A program made the position numbers and the translations under genes. A DNA stretch of 64,000 nt, from positions 97,187 to 161,186 of the forward strand of contig PBKU01000014.1 of the NCBI GenBank assembly GCA_002722175.1, given 5' to 3'. The stretch is from Magnetovibrio sp. GTDB lineage: Bacteria > Pseudomonadota > Alphaproteobacteria > Rhodospirillales > Casp-alpha2. This document shows, piece after piece, positions 1 to 8,967 of this stretch. How positions within the stretch are numbered: position 1 is the stretch's first letter; each line of letters begins with the position of its first letter. The notes beneath the pieces were generated by a model. The model ran no database searches and had not been told where the DNA came from. It worked only from the letters and a program-made list of their open reading frames with translations.

Positions 1-648
1 TTCGGTGCTTCGGGGCAAAGCTGTGTTGCGGGTAGCCGGTTGTATATTCAGTCAGATATATATGAAACGGTAGTACAAGAGATCATTGACCGTGTAAAGA
101 GTATTCGAATAGGGCATCCTCTTGATCTTAGCACGGAAATGGGTCCTCTAGCGACTGAAGCCCAGTTAAAACGTTTCGAACAATATCTTGACCTTAATGA
201 AAGTAAGGGTGCGACGACGCTCTCGGGCGGGTCTCGACCGAAGGCCCTTGACAAGGGATGGTATGTTGAACCTACAGTCGTTGAGTGTAAGAAATCAGGC
301 GTACCCCTTCTGGAAGATGAGTTGTTTGCGCCAGTGCTTGCCGTTATGCCTTTTATTGATGAGGAAGACGCTGTCAAGAAAGCAAATGATAGTCGATTTG
401 GCCTTGCATCGGGTGTTTGGACCCAAGATATTGGTCGATCTCATCGCATGGCAAATCTACTAGATAGCGGGATAGTGTGGATAAATACGTATAGGGCTGC
501 TTCTCCCGTTGCCCCATTTGGAGGTTACTGGGATAGCGGTCAAGCTCGGGAAAGTGGTGCCGATTCCATTTTGGATTACAGCCAGACAAAAACGGTGTGG
601 GTTAAAACCTCGGATGCTCCAATGGAGGATCCATTTAAAGTTCAATAA
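1..648 (+). CDS. Aldehyde dehydrogenase, C-terminal part (cut by window start)
   Basis: NAD(P)-dependent oxidation of an aldehyde to a carboxylate. The frame is open from base 1, so the N-terminal cofactor domain lies outside. The visible part starts just before the catalytic cysteine in the family motif GQSCVAGSR. It continues through the ELFAPVLAV segment, which carries the conserved glutamate-Phe-Pro-type motif, and the C-terminal oligomerisation segment WINTYRAASPVAPFGG. The usual K-Q-S-G of the C-terminus is replaced by W-D-S-G (YWDSGQARESG). The substrate cannot be told from this end alone. The gene is followed after 3 bases by the stop of a convergent cupin gene, so it is the last gene of its transcript. 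Confidence 0.93.
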   Translation, partial: FGASGQSCVAGSRLYIQSDIYETVVQEIIDRVKSIRIGHPLDLSTEMGPLATEAQLKRFEQYLDLNESKGATTLSGGSRPKALDKGWYVEPTVVECKKSGVPLLEDELFAPVLAVMPFIDEEDAVKKANDSRFGLASGVWTQDIGRSHRMANLLDSGIVWINTYRAASPVAPFGGYWDSGQARESGADSILDYSQTKTVWVKTSDAPMEDPFKVQ

Positions 649-651
649 ATA

Positions 652-1404
652 TTATGGCTGTGCATTAAGAATAGCTAAATAAGTGAGCGGTGTTTTGGCG
701 GTAATAGTATACTGTTCCCCATCCGTTGTATGCCATAGAATGCCGGGCAGTAAAGTATACTCTTGTTTCGTGTGCGGTATTTTTAATATGCCTTCGCCGA
801 CTAAAATATAGATAGCAACATTTGGGGATTTATCGTTAACGACAATTTTTTCCCCAGCAGGGAGAAGCAGCTTTTTCAGTAATATGCTAAGATGATCCTC
901 TTTTCCCACAAGGGGAAAAATCAGCAATTGATTGGGCGGGCTAGTTGTTTCCTCAGAATTTCCATGTGTTTTTATGCGAGTTCTGACAAACATTTTTTTT
1001 GGGCCGATCGGGATATCACCTGTCTTTGGATACGAGCCATCTTCATCGTGAACTTCGTTACCATAGACAGCCGGACAGAAAATGCTGACTATTTTGAGAT
1101 TAGTATTAGCCTTTAACTGATGTCGGTCGCGAGGGCCAACGCAGTAGATAGTTCCATCGGTTAACCCCCAACATTGCCCGTTTTCTTTATCCGTAAGCTC
1201 CCCGGAGCCGGAAACTATATAGTTAGTTTCCCAGTGGTTTTTGTACCAAAGATCAAATGCTAAACTTTTATTTAATGTGACTATACTGAGAGAAAATCCT
1301 ATCCGATCAGCTTTTGTAAGCAAACGGACGGATGTAGCCTCTCCACTTGCTAGCATAACAGTCTTCCCATCATTTTTGTAGGATTGGTAGTTTCGGAGAG
1401 GCAT
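652..1404 (-). CDS. Ectoine-synthase-like protein fused to a second cupin domain
   Basis: Residues 1-130 or so match the EctC (ectoine synthase, cupin) pattern: WYKNHWETNYIVSGSGEL, then GTIYCVGPRDRHQL, then EVHDEDGSYP, all EctC hallmarks. EctC is normally about 130 residues; this protein is 250. The extra C-terminal half (about residues 150-250) reads as a second beta-rich cupin domain (LPAGEKIVVN, YILVGEGILKI, PGILWHTT). No ectA, ectB or ectD gene is seen nearby, so it need not make ectoine. It may act on a related amide or cyclisation substrate handled by the neighbouring aldehyde dehydrogenase. The ATG at 1404 is used. Fold assignment is firm; function is open. Confidence 0.8.
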   Translation of the reverse strand: MPLRNYQSYKNDGKTVMLASGEATSVRLLTKADRIGFSLSIVTLNKSLAFDLWYKNHWETNYIVSGSGELTDKENGQCWGLTDGTIYCVGPRDRHQLKANTNLKIVSIFCPAVYGNEVHDEDGSYPKTGDIPIGPKKMFVRTRIKTHGNSEETTSPPNQLLIFPLVGKEDHLSILLKKLLLPAGEKIVVNDKSPNVAIYILVGEGILKIPHTKQEYTLLPGILWHTTDGEQYTITAKTPLTYLAILNAQP

Positions 1405-1591
1405 TTACTAAAGCTTTCTATTTGTTACTATTATAAACCGGACTTTGTATTAGTATTTTGTGCATTTGTCAGGTTCCTATTTTAAAAAAGATCAAAGGAC
1501 TGCCTGCTGGGCTAAGTTATCATGACTAAAATCTAACTTTTCAGGTGTTATAGATGAGTAGTGTGTATCTAAAATCCCAAGCGCAACAAAC

Positions 1592-3328
1592 ATGCTTTCG
1601 GTCGGGATATTTTTTGCAATGAGCGACTTTATGTACCATGGTTTTGAACAAGCACCTCAGTATAGTGGGTTTAGAAGTTCAAGTGAAATTATGACTGCTG
1701 AGAATTTGAGCGCCACTAAAGCGTACCGGCTAAGTTTTGCTCGTTCACTCATCCGCAAGATGACAACAGAAAACTGGCAGATTAACCTGGAGGAGCTAGA
1801 GGTTGATGCTGATGGGGTTGGTCTCGCGTTATACAAAATAGATACAAAAAACAACTGCCTCAGATTTTTAATTTTTTCTAATCAGGTCTCAGAAGAAGAA
1901 AGGACAGGTCGACTGTCGGAGTCAAAATTTGACGGGATGGCTGTTATTTTAGATGGCGTGTTTTTGAAGGATAAGGTTCAATTGGAGTATGCGGAGATGC
2001 TTAGGCGGTCAGAGGGGCAGACTTCTATGGACGCTATCGCATGGACACTTTCTACTCGTAGTTCTCGTTTTTTTTCCCATACGGTTGGTGCCCTCGCTGA
2101 AGGCAAGCAACCTAGATTTCTAGGTGAAGATATAGGTGCTGCTTATCTGCTGAGGAATAATGGGTGTTACGGGAATGGGCGCCATGGAACCCGGATGTGG
2201 GGTTCTCTAGAAAAAGATCACCCTCTTGCAAACACTTATTACCCGGAAATGTTTGCTTTATATATGTGGCGCCAGTTTGGGTTCGACCTTGTTGAGGAAA
2301 TGGCACGGCAGATAAATCCAATGGCTTCGCGTCTTCGCCCAGAAATAAAACGTTATCTTGGCATTGGGAATTCTACGGGTCAGGGGATGTCGACTTTTGT
2401 TGTAAAGTGGCCACGGTGGATTAATGCTTGGAACGTCGTTAGAGAAAAGGCAATAGCAACCGCGTCTGAACAACAAACTACCCATGAAGCTAAATTAAAT
2501 GCAAAGCTCCTCATTAAGAAATATATATCGAACTTAGAAGCACAAGGGCGAATTTCCTCCCCCCAGTTTTTGCCAGCACATAAGCTGGCTCTGGATTTAA
2601 AGAAGATAGATGGAAATTTGAACCTTGACGATAACAATCTGGGGACCTGGGTAGATACTATCTGTTGGTGCAGAAAAAACACACATCGGGAGGCGGTGGA
2701 ACAGTTTCATTCAATACTTACAGAGGTCCATGGAGATAGGATAGACCCACTGGAAGAATTGTTTGTGACAGAAATGGGAAAAACGGGGCGATCTGATCCC
2801 CAAATGACAATAGCCCAACTTAGAGAGCTTATTCATACATATTACAGCTGGGCTTTCAGTGATAAGTTATGTGGTCCTGATATGACGCATTATTTTTTTT
2901 ATCGTTCCGAGGAGCATGGCGAACAGCGACGAGGGCAGCGTAGAATCGATGCCGGTTCAGCGAACGAGACTTTTACAGGGGTGCCAACAGCTGTGCGCCA
3001 ACTGGACGAAAAATTAAAACAACAAAGCGACTCAAAATACATCGCAGTTTTTCTAGCGGAGTATCCGGAATACCGTTTTATAGTAGAGAGAATACAAACG
3101 TTTTGGAACGAGCCTTATGCTGAAATTAGAACTAGCGTTCCGGGATACGCTTTCCATCCGGCACACGTGATTCGCTTTGTGCTGGCTACCTTCGGCATGG
3201 AAACTGTCCATTTTTCTACAAAAAAATGGGTTCAGGGAACATTTTTTCAAGGGGCACCGATATCTGAACAACTCAACTCAAAATTGGATCCAGACTGGTT
3301 TATTCCCGAGGTTCCGGGTGGAAGGTAA
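1592..3328 (+). CDS. Conserved-looking protein of unknown function, 578 aa
   Basis: I do not recognise the family. It has no signal peptide or clear membrane segment, so it is probably cytoplasmic. Stretches that look conserved are rich in Gly, Arg and aromatic residues: LGEDIGAAYLLRNNGCYGNG around residue 190, GNSTGQGMSTF around 260, and GPDMTHYFFYRSEEHGEQRR around 430. The ATG at 1592 or the ATG at 1619 (starting MSDFMYHGF) could be the start; neither has a strong Shine-Dalgarno site. Its end overlaps the next gene by 11 bases, so the two are probably translationally coupled and work together. The neighbours (aldehyde dehydrogenase, EctC-like cupin, aldo/keto reductase, enolase-superfamily enzyme) suggest small-molecule metabolism. 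Function is unknown. Confidence 0.72.
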   Translation: MLSVGIFFAMSDFMYHGFEQAPQYSGFRSSSEIMTAENLSATKAYRLSFARSLIRKMTTENWQINLEELEVDADGVGLALYKIDTKNNCLRFLIFSNQVSEEERTGRLSESKFDGMAVILDGVFLKDKVQLEYAEMLRRSEGQTSMDAIAWTLSTRSSRFFSHTVGALAEGKQPRFLGEDIGAAYLLRNNGCYGNGRHGTRMWGSLEKDHPLANTYYPEMFALYMWRQFGFDLVEEMARQINPMASRLRPEIKRYLGIGNSTGQGMSTFVVKWPRWINAWNVVREKAIATASEQQTTHEAKLNAKLLIKKYISNLEAQGRISSPQFLPAHKLALDLKKIDGNLNLDDNNLGTWVDTICWCRKNTHREAVEQFHSILTEVHGDRIDPLEELFVTEMGKTGRSDPQMTIAQLRELIHTYYSWAFSDKLCGPDMTHYFFYRSEEHGEQRRGQRRIDAGSANETFTGVPTAVRQLDEKLKQQSDSKYIAVFLAEYPEYRFIVERIQTFWNEPYAEIRTSVPGYAFHPAHVIRFVLATFGMETVHFSTKKWVQGTFFQGAPISEQLNSKLDPDWFIPEVPGGR

Positions 3329-4133
3329 GGGTAGTTCATTTAAGAAGCTTTCCGAATGGGAGTTAAGAATCCACTCTCATTCGGCGTTTCGTGTTCTTGG
3401 CGTCCCCTTTGGTATTGCAGAAAGTGCATCCCGAATTTTTTGCATGGCCGAAATGGTAAGAGGGGGTGCAGTAGAATATTTGGTGAGAAGTCAGGAAAAA
3501 ATTTTTTCCTCAGCGGAAGACAGAGTTGCCATCAACAAAATAAGTGAAGAAATTTTCAGCGTTGACGCACATGACCAAACAATATTTACGGTTGGGGAGA
3601 GTATTCTTGATCTTGCAACACTGGGTGCATTGAAAAACGGATTAGGTGCGGTAGTTGTTGAAAACATCAATGCTCCAAAATTTTCAACCTGGATTTCTTG
3701 TGCAGCGTCAAAGAAAGGATTTTTCTCAGTTGTCAATTACCGATCAGGAGACGAAGGTGGCATGTATTCGATTTCCAGCCCGGTTACTCCAGGGGAGATA
3801 TATGAAGGGCCGGCAAAATCAATGGTTAAATTAACTGATACATTACAGGGTATTTTTGATGAAAATATTTTTAATACAGGTAAGGTAAATATGTTAACTT
3901 TGTTTTGCCTTAGCTTAGATAAGGGAAAGTCGATTGTGCATGATATTGAACAAAAAAATGAAGAAGGAAAATTTGTAAAGTTAGATGTTGATAATCGTTA
4001 TTCAAAGGCATATCGATATGGGATATTCCTAGAAACAAAGACGGCTGATAGTTTTCTTAATCTTGGGCGCTCAATTTGGTTGCCTACTTCAGATCGTTCG
4101 CGTAATCAGGGTTCAATAGGAATACAGGAATGA
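3318..4133 (+). CDS. Unknown protein coupled to the preceding gene (possibly DUF3726-like)
   Basis: 271 residues from a GTG at 3318, chosen because GAGG lies at 3308-3311, six bases upstream, and because the conserved-looking sequence starts right after it. The start overlaps the previous stop by 11 bases. The N-terminal segment (KLSEWELRIHSHSAF, then GVPFGIAESASR) recalls the start of DUF3726 proteins, which combine an Asn/Glu-type helix with a G-x-x-x-G-x-A-E motif. This is recall rather than a search and is uncertain. The rest is mixed alpha/beta with no clear motif or membrane segment. Together with the upstream 578-aa protein it forms a two-gene unit of unknown function. Confidence 0.65.
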   Translation: MEGKGSSFKKLSEWELRIHSHSAFRVLGVPFGIAESASRIFCMAEMVRGGAVEYLVRSQEKIFSSAEDRVAINKISEEIFSVDAHDQTIFTVGESILDLATLGALKNGLGAVVVENINAPKFSTWISCAASKKGFFSVVNYRSGDEGGMYSISSPVTPGEIYEGPAKSMVKLTDTLQGIFDENIFNTGKVNMLTLFCLSLDKGKSIVHDIEQKNEEGKFVKLDVDNRYSKAYRYGIFLETKTADSFLNLGRSIWLPTSDRSRNQGSIGIQE

Positions 4134-4244
4134 AGTTTAAGCACAGGGAAAATGAATACGGGTACCGAAAACCATCTTGGTTGGCTTTAGAGCAATGATT
4201 ATTGCTGTGAAAAGTTTAGGTATTTTAGATCGCGGTTTTATGTA

Positions 4245-5210
4245 ATGGAATATGTCCGGTTTGGAAAATCTAACCTGAAAGTTTCAAAACTATCTTTTGG
4301 AGCGATGGGCTTCGGTTCAAAGAAATGGCGGGAATGGGTTCTCAATAGAAGCGAGAGTCGCCCTATCATAAAAAAAGCACTGGATAGTGGTATTAATTTT
4401 TTTGATACTTGCGACTTTTACTCTATTGGTGAGAGTGAAAAAATCCTTGGAAAGATTCTTCTTGATTGCGTGCCGCGAGACGAAGTCATTATTGCAACAA
4501 AGGTTGGCAACCCGATGGGTAGTTACCCAAATGCCGGGGGATTTTCGCGAAAGCATATCTTTGATGCTGTGGATGCGTCCTTAAAACGTTTGAATACAGA
4601 GTATATTGATCTTTATCAAACCCATATCTGGCAGCCAGATACGGAGTTGGAGGAGCTTGTCGATAGCTTCGGAGACTTAGTGAAGTCGGGAAAAGTACGA
4701 TATTTAGGGGTTACAACACTTCCTTCCTGGACTTTTTCAAAATTAATCCAGAATGCCGAAAGAAAATCTTCTTCTCCCTTTATTTCCATGCAATGTGAAT
4801 ATAACCTATGCCACCGTGAGGCTGAACGGGAGCTGATTCCTCTTTGCAGGGCCGAGGGGATAGCTTTAATACCTTTTAGCCCTTTGGCTCGTGGCTTCCT
4901 TTGTGCTGATAGGCGTTCCCACAAGAAAAAAACACTGAGAACAAAAAGTGATAGTTACACGCATCAATATTATTATAGGGATAGTGACTTCTTGGTTTTT
5001 GAAGCAGTTAAAGCAATTGCTGATAGGCGTAATCTTAATGCAGCACAGATTTCTTTGGCATGGGTTTTACAGCAATCGGGTGTTACATCGCCCATATTTG
5101 GTGCAACAAAGATAAAACATATTGAGGATGCAGTAAAAGCGCTCAGTGTACACTTTGATGATAGCGAAAGAGCTGCCTTGGAGGCTGCATATGAATCACG
5201 TTTCCCCTGA
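4245..5210 (+). CDS. Aldo/keto reductase
   Basis: NAD(P)H-dependent oxidoreductase of the (beta/alpha)8 aldo/keto reductase superfamily, 321 aa, the usual length. The catalytic tetrad is visible: D54 (NFFDTCDFYS), Y59, K86 (ATKVGNP) and H127 (YQTHIW). The cofactor-binding C-terminal region is present (IPFSPLARGFL and SPIFGATKIKHIED). Like the two unknown genes 110 bases upstream, it reads rightwards and may share their transcript. The physiological substrate, an aldehyde or ketose-type carbonyl, cannot be read from sequence. Confidence 0.9.
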   Translation: MEYVRFGKSNLKVSKLSFGAMGFGSKKWREWVLNRSESRPIIKKALDSGINFFDTCDFYSIGESEKILGKILLDCVPRDEVIIATKVGNPMGSYPNAGGFSRKHIFDAVDASLKRLNTEYIDLYQTHIWQPDTELEELVDSFGDLVKSGKVRYLGVTTLPSWTFSKLIQNAERKSSSPFISMQCEYNLCHREAERELIPLCRAEGIALIPFSPLARGFLCADRRSHKKKTLRTKSDSYTHQYYYRDSDFLVFEAVKAIADRRNLNAAQISLAWVLQQSGVTSPIFGATKIKHIEDAVKALSVHFDDSERAALEAAYESRFP

Positions 5211-5322
5211 GGCAATTAGCGTTAGAGTGCGATGGATTGCAATAAAAGGTTTGTTTTATGCTCAGCCAGGCAAATTTTTTTAAAGGTAGAAACAAATGGG
5301 GTGCAATATCTAGGCGACTAGT

Positions 5323-5532
5323 ATGAAATTTATCTTAATCATTACAATTATATTGGGAATACCTGGCGAACAGTCTAAAGAAATTGAACTACGAATTCCC
5401 CATCAAAACCGCACAGAATGTCAGAAGGCAGCTGAAAAATTTACTTTTTCATTACCAGTTCTTTCACTTGATACTAGATGTGAACCGAGCAAGGGAGACC
5501 AGGAACCAGAAGTTCGTGGCGTAAATCTGTAG
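5323..5532 (+). CDS. Small protein with N-terminal hydrophobic segment, 69 aa
   Basis: Starts MKFILIITIILGIPG, a short hydrophobic stretch resembling a signal or anchor, followed by a charged region with two cysteines (TECQKA and TRCEPS) that could form one disulfide outside the cytoplasm. The family is not recognised, but this layout (hydrophobic start, two cysteines, under 90 aa) is common for small exported proteins in marine alphaproteobacteria. It lies alone between the aldo/keto reductase and the dehydratase genes. Could be spurious. Confidence 0.5.
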   Translation: MKFILIITIILGIPGEQSKEIELRIPHQNRTECQKAAEKFTFSLPVLSLDTRCEPSKGDQEPEVRGVNL

Positions 5533-5704
5533 AATTAAAATATAGCGATTAGCTGCTATTTTCCCCTTACAGTGGATCTGTGTCCTACATAGGGTTTTCA
5601 AATTTTAATCTTCTGGCCTACTGTCAAAAAATAGATGACAAAGACATGCTGCAATTTGCTGTTGGCCCTACACACAATATTTAGATATAGAAGCAAGAAA
5701 AGTC

Positions 5705-6805
5705 ATGAAAATTATAAGCATTGAAACTTTTTCTAATCGCCATGTAGGATTCGTTCGGGTAACGAGTGAAGATGGGCACCAGGGGTGGGGACAGGTATCT
5801 ACCTATAACTCAGATATATCATCGCTTGTTTTGCATCGGCAAGTTGCCCCATATGCGTTGGGAGCAGATATTTTTCAACTAGATGATTTGGTGCAAATTA
5901 TAACCGAACGGGAACATAAGTTTCCTGGTTCTTATCTACGACGGGCAATCGGCGGTTTAGATACGGCTGTTTGGGATCTCCACGGAAAATTTTCTAGGAA
6001 AAGTGTCTGCGAATTATTAGGGGGAACGCCTCGACCTTTGCGTGTCTACGGATCAAGCATGCGAAGAGATATCAGACCAATAGATGAGGCTGCCCGTCTG
6101 GTCAAGCTTCGTGATCAATTTGGTTACGATGCGTTTAAAATAAGGGTTGGGAGCGAGTGCGGGCGGGATGTAGATGAATGGCCTGGCAGGACTGAAGAAA
6201 TTATTCCAACAATTCGAAAGACAATGGATGATAAAGTAACATTACTGGCCGATGCAAACAGCTGTTATTCGCCTAAACGTGCCATTGAAGTTGGTCTTTT
6301 GCTTCAAGATCATGGATTTTCCCACTTTGAAGAGCCCTGCCCTTATTGGGAACTGGAATGGACCAAGGAAGTGACCGATGCACTGGATATCGATGTAACA
6401 GGAGGAGAACAAGATTGTGATCTGGCAACGTGGTATCGGATAGCGCGAACAGGTATAGTCAATGTACTGCAGCCCGATATCTGCTATCTTGGGGGGCTTG
6501 GCCGGACACTAAAGGTTGCGGAATTAGCAAAAAAATATGGATTGCCTTGTACCCCGCATGCAGCCAATTTGTCACTCGTTACTATTTTTACCTTACATAT
6601 GATGGGGGCCATCGAATCTGCTGGTCCGTATGTTGAATTTTCAATTGAAGGGCTTGATTACTACCCTTGGCAGAATGATTTATATGAGCCCTTGCTAAAA
6701 GTCGTAGACGGTAAAGTCGAGGTTCCTGCGGAACCAGGTTGGGGGGTGCATATAAAACGAGATTGGTTGGAACGGGCACAATATCAAAAGAGCGAGCTTG
6801 ACTAG
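5705..6805 (+). CDS. Mandelate racemase/muconate lactonizing family dehydratase
   Basis: Enolase-superfamily enzyme of 366 aa, probably a sugar-acid (aldonate/galactonate-type) dehydratase. The N-terminal capping domain (about 1-115) is followed by a (beta/alpha)7-beta barrel. The second-strand base motif is K145-x-R147. Mg ligands are D183 (LLADANS), the glutamates of FEEP at 209-210, and E235 (GGEQD). D258 (QPDICYLGG) and H285 (TPHAAN) match the Asp-His dyad region of the MR subgroup. The aldehyde dehydrogenase and aldo/keto reductase upstream fit a sugar-acid or polyol catabolic locus, but that link is inference. Exact substrate unknown. Confidence 0.88.
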   Translation: MKIISIETFSNRHVGFVRVTSEDGHQGWGQVSTYNSDISSLVLHRQVAPYALGADIFQLDDLVQIITEREHKFPGSYLRRAIGGLDTAVWDLHGKFSRKSVCELLGGTPRPLRVYGSSMRRDIRPIDEAARLVKLRDQFGYDAFKIRVGSECGRDVDEWPGRTEEIIPTIRKTMDDKVTLLADANSCYSPKRAIEVGLLLQDHGFSHFEEPCPYWELEWTKEVTDALDIDVTGGEQDCDLATWYRIARTGIVNVLQPDICYLGGLGRTLKVAELAKKYGLPCTPHAANLSLVTIFTLHMMGAIESAGPYVEFSIEGLDYYPWQNDLYEPLLKVVDGKVEVPAEPGWGVHIKRDWLERAQYQKSELD

Positions 6806-6890
6806 ACAGATTGAGGCTTTAGCCGTGCTGATTGATACGTGTTATTTTGGTTAAAGGAGGCAGGAAATATAGACATGTGTCATATGTACA

Positions 6891-7637
6891 TCAGCACTCT
6901 TTATATTTTTTTATACTACATTCACGGGCAAGATACTTTGCCTTGGCTAGCGCCACAGGCTTTAACTCTTTTTCGAGCAAACGTTTATGCTTTCGGGCGT
7001 GATCGTATCCCAGTGTCCCAGAATTATGCCACCACATATAAGCACGGACCAAATCCTTATCGACCCCATGTCCCTTGCTATAAAGCCACCCTAGATTAAA
7101 TTGGGCGACTGGCCACCCTTGTTCCGATGATCGCTTATACCATTTGAATGCAGTTTGGTAATTCTGGGTCACACCATTCCCTTTATCGTATAACCATCCC
7201 AGATTGTTTTGGGAAACAGCATCTCCTTGCTCTGCTGCAAGTGAATACCAATGAACTGCAGTTTTATAATTTTTTTTAACCCCAAGCCCGTTGTCGTACA
7301 TCCATCCTATATTGTTTTGCGCGAGAGGATAATTTTGTTTCGCGGCGAGTGTATACCATTGCAGCGCAAGTTGATAATCTTGCTGGACTCCGCGCCCGAA
7401 GAAGAACATGGCCCCCAGACCATTTTGCGCTCTCATATTTCCATTGTTTGCGAGGGGTTGCCATATTTCGATGGCCTTCTTGTAATTTTTTTCGCGATAC
7501 GATTCTTGTCCGATGAAAAAATCTGAACCAAAACAGTTTTCTGTCCAAAGAAAAAGAAAGCATAGGATTCCTAGATAAGAAAAAAAGGAACCTGAAGATT
7601 TCAGTTTTTGAGTAGGGGATAAATGGGCAGGAAGCAT
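6891..7637 (-). CDS. Secreted Sel1-like repeat (TPR-type) protein
   Basis: At least four Sel1-like repeats of about 36 residues: AQNGLGAMFFFGRGV, AQNNIGWMYDNGLGV, SQNNLGWLYDKGNGV and AQFNLGWLYSKGHGV, each followed by the YxxAxxWYxxAAxQG helix. Sel1 repeats are protein-interaction solenoids. A hydrophobic stretch (SYLGILCFLFLW) near residue 20 suggests export. The protein ends in a two-cysteine tail (ECSIKKYKEC). The ATG at 7637 is preferred; an upstream in-frame GTG at 7682 would add 15 residues. A paralogue of the same architecture lies at 8968-9684 on the same strand, with a gap-type gene between them on the other strand. Partner unknown. Confidence 0.85.
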   Translation of the reverse strand: MLPAHLSPTQKLKSSGSFFSYLGILCFLFLWTENCFGSDFFIGQESYREKNYKKAIEIWQPLANNGNMRAQNGLGAMFFFGRGVQQDYQLALQWYTLAAKQNYPLAQNNIGWMYDNGLGVKKNYKTAVHWYSLAAEQGDAVSQNNLGWLYDKGNGVTQNYQTAFKWYKRSSEQGWPVAQFNLGWLYSKGHGVDKDLVRAYMWWHNSGTLGYDHARKHKRLLEKELKPVALAKAKYLARECSIKKYKEC

Positions 7638-7871
7638 TATTGTGTTCTCGTTTGTTGTAGGGTTAAGTTTTTTAAAAAACACATTAACTGGTAACCACCG
7701 TCTGTTTTAGGGTAATTCTTCATGTACGTATAGCGTAATTCTTTTAAATAGGTGGCCTGAAAGACATGTTATACTGAATCCAGTGATGCGCATGAACGTT
7801 ACCTAGTGTATATCTTTTTTTATTGGGTAGCTCTAGTTTTATATTTTGCATGTATCCTTAGGACTTGCGCG

Positions 7872-8942
7872 ATGGCAATACGAGTGGGAATTAACGGATT
7901 TGGGAGAATAGGTCGTACAGTAGTGCGGGCTGCCTGGGGACTTGACCCAAGATTACAAAGCCAATCATTAGAAGAACCAGGAGGTTTTTGGGGGAAAGGG
8001 AATTTTGAAATAGTACATATCAATGAATACAATGGAGGGGTTGAGTGTGCTTCCCATTTACTGAAATTTGATAGTTTGCATGGTATGTGGCCAGTTAGAA
8101 TTAAAACAGAAAGAGGTGGGCTTCGTATTGGCAGTAGAAAGGTGGGTTTTTCAGAGAAGAGGGAACCAAAAGAAGTTAACTGGGACTCGATTGGAGTCGA
8201 TATAGTTCTCGAGTGTTCAGGGAAGTTTAGGACCATGAAGACATTGGCTAAATATTTTGATTGTAACATAAAGAAAGTTATTGTCGCTGCTCCTGTTAAT
8301 GAGCCAGACGCATTAAATGTGGTTGTTGGAATAAATGATGATTTATATGATGTGCATCGACATAAAGTTATTACAGCAGCTAGCTGCACGACAAATTGTC
8401 TGGCGCCAGTTGTCAAGGTGATTCATGAAAATATAGGTATTTTACATGGGTCAGTAACAACAATACATGATGCAACGAATACCCAAGTAGTCCTTGATGC
8501 CCCGCAAAAAGACTTGCGAAGAGCACGTTCATCGCTGCTAAACTTAATCCCTACCTCAACTGGTTCAGCAACAGCCATAGGTTTTATTTTTAAAGACTTG
8601 AAGGGAAAACTTGATGGTATGGCTGTACGTGTTCCAGTCCTTAACGCATCATTGATTGACTGTGTTTTCGAAGTGTCCCGTGCAACCACTTCTGAAGAGG
8701 TTAATGGGTTGATAAAAGATGCTGCCGAAGGAACACTTTCAAAAATACTCGGTTACGAGGAATTACCTCTTGTTTCTACTGATTACTGTAATGATACCCG
8801 CTCTGCCATTGTTGATGGTCTCTCGACTATGGTTGTAGACAATACCCAGCTAAAAATATTAGCGTGGTACGATAATGAAGTGGGTTATGCGTGTCGTATG
8901 AGTGAACTTTTAGAGAAGGTGGCGGTAAGCATAAAGGACTAA
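7872..8942 (+). CDS. Glyceraldehyde-3-phosphate dehydrogenase, ArsJ-associated type
   Basis: 356 aa from the ATG at 7872 ([15 protein letters not shown]), which has AGGA at 7859-7862; a longer in-frame reading from 7806 lacks support. Catalytic C172 (ASCTTNC) and H199 ([10 protein letters not shown]) are present. Several stretches match the GAPDH subfamily found next to arsJ rather than glycolytic Gap: [36 protein letters not shown] and [16 protein letters not shown]. In that system the enzyme makes 1-arseno-3-phosphoglycerate from arsenate, which ArsJ exports. No arsJ or arsR is seen in this window, so a role in arsenate resistance is inference. A segment at about residues 27-43 looks longer than usual. 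Confidence 0.88.
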   Translation: MAIRVGINGFGRIGRTVVRAAWGLDPRLQSQSLEEPGGFWGKGNFEIVHINEYNGGVECASHLLKFDSLHGMWPVRIKTERGGLRIGSRKVGFSEKREPKEVNWDSIGVDIVLECSGKFRTMKTLAKYFDCNIKKVIVAAPVNEPDALNVVVGINDDLYDVHRHKVITAASCTTNCLAPVVKVIHENIGILHGSVTTIHDATNTQVVLDAPQKDLRRARSSLLNLIPTSTGSATAIGFIFKDLKGKLDGMAVRVPVLNASLIDCVFEVSRATTSEEVNGLIKDAAEGTLSKILGYEELPLVSTDYCNDTRSAIVDGLSTMVVDNTQLKILAWYDNEVGYACRMSELLEKVAVSIKD

Positions 8943-8967
8943 CCCCGCAATAATTGAGACAAAGCGT

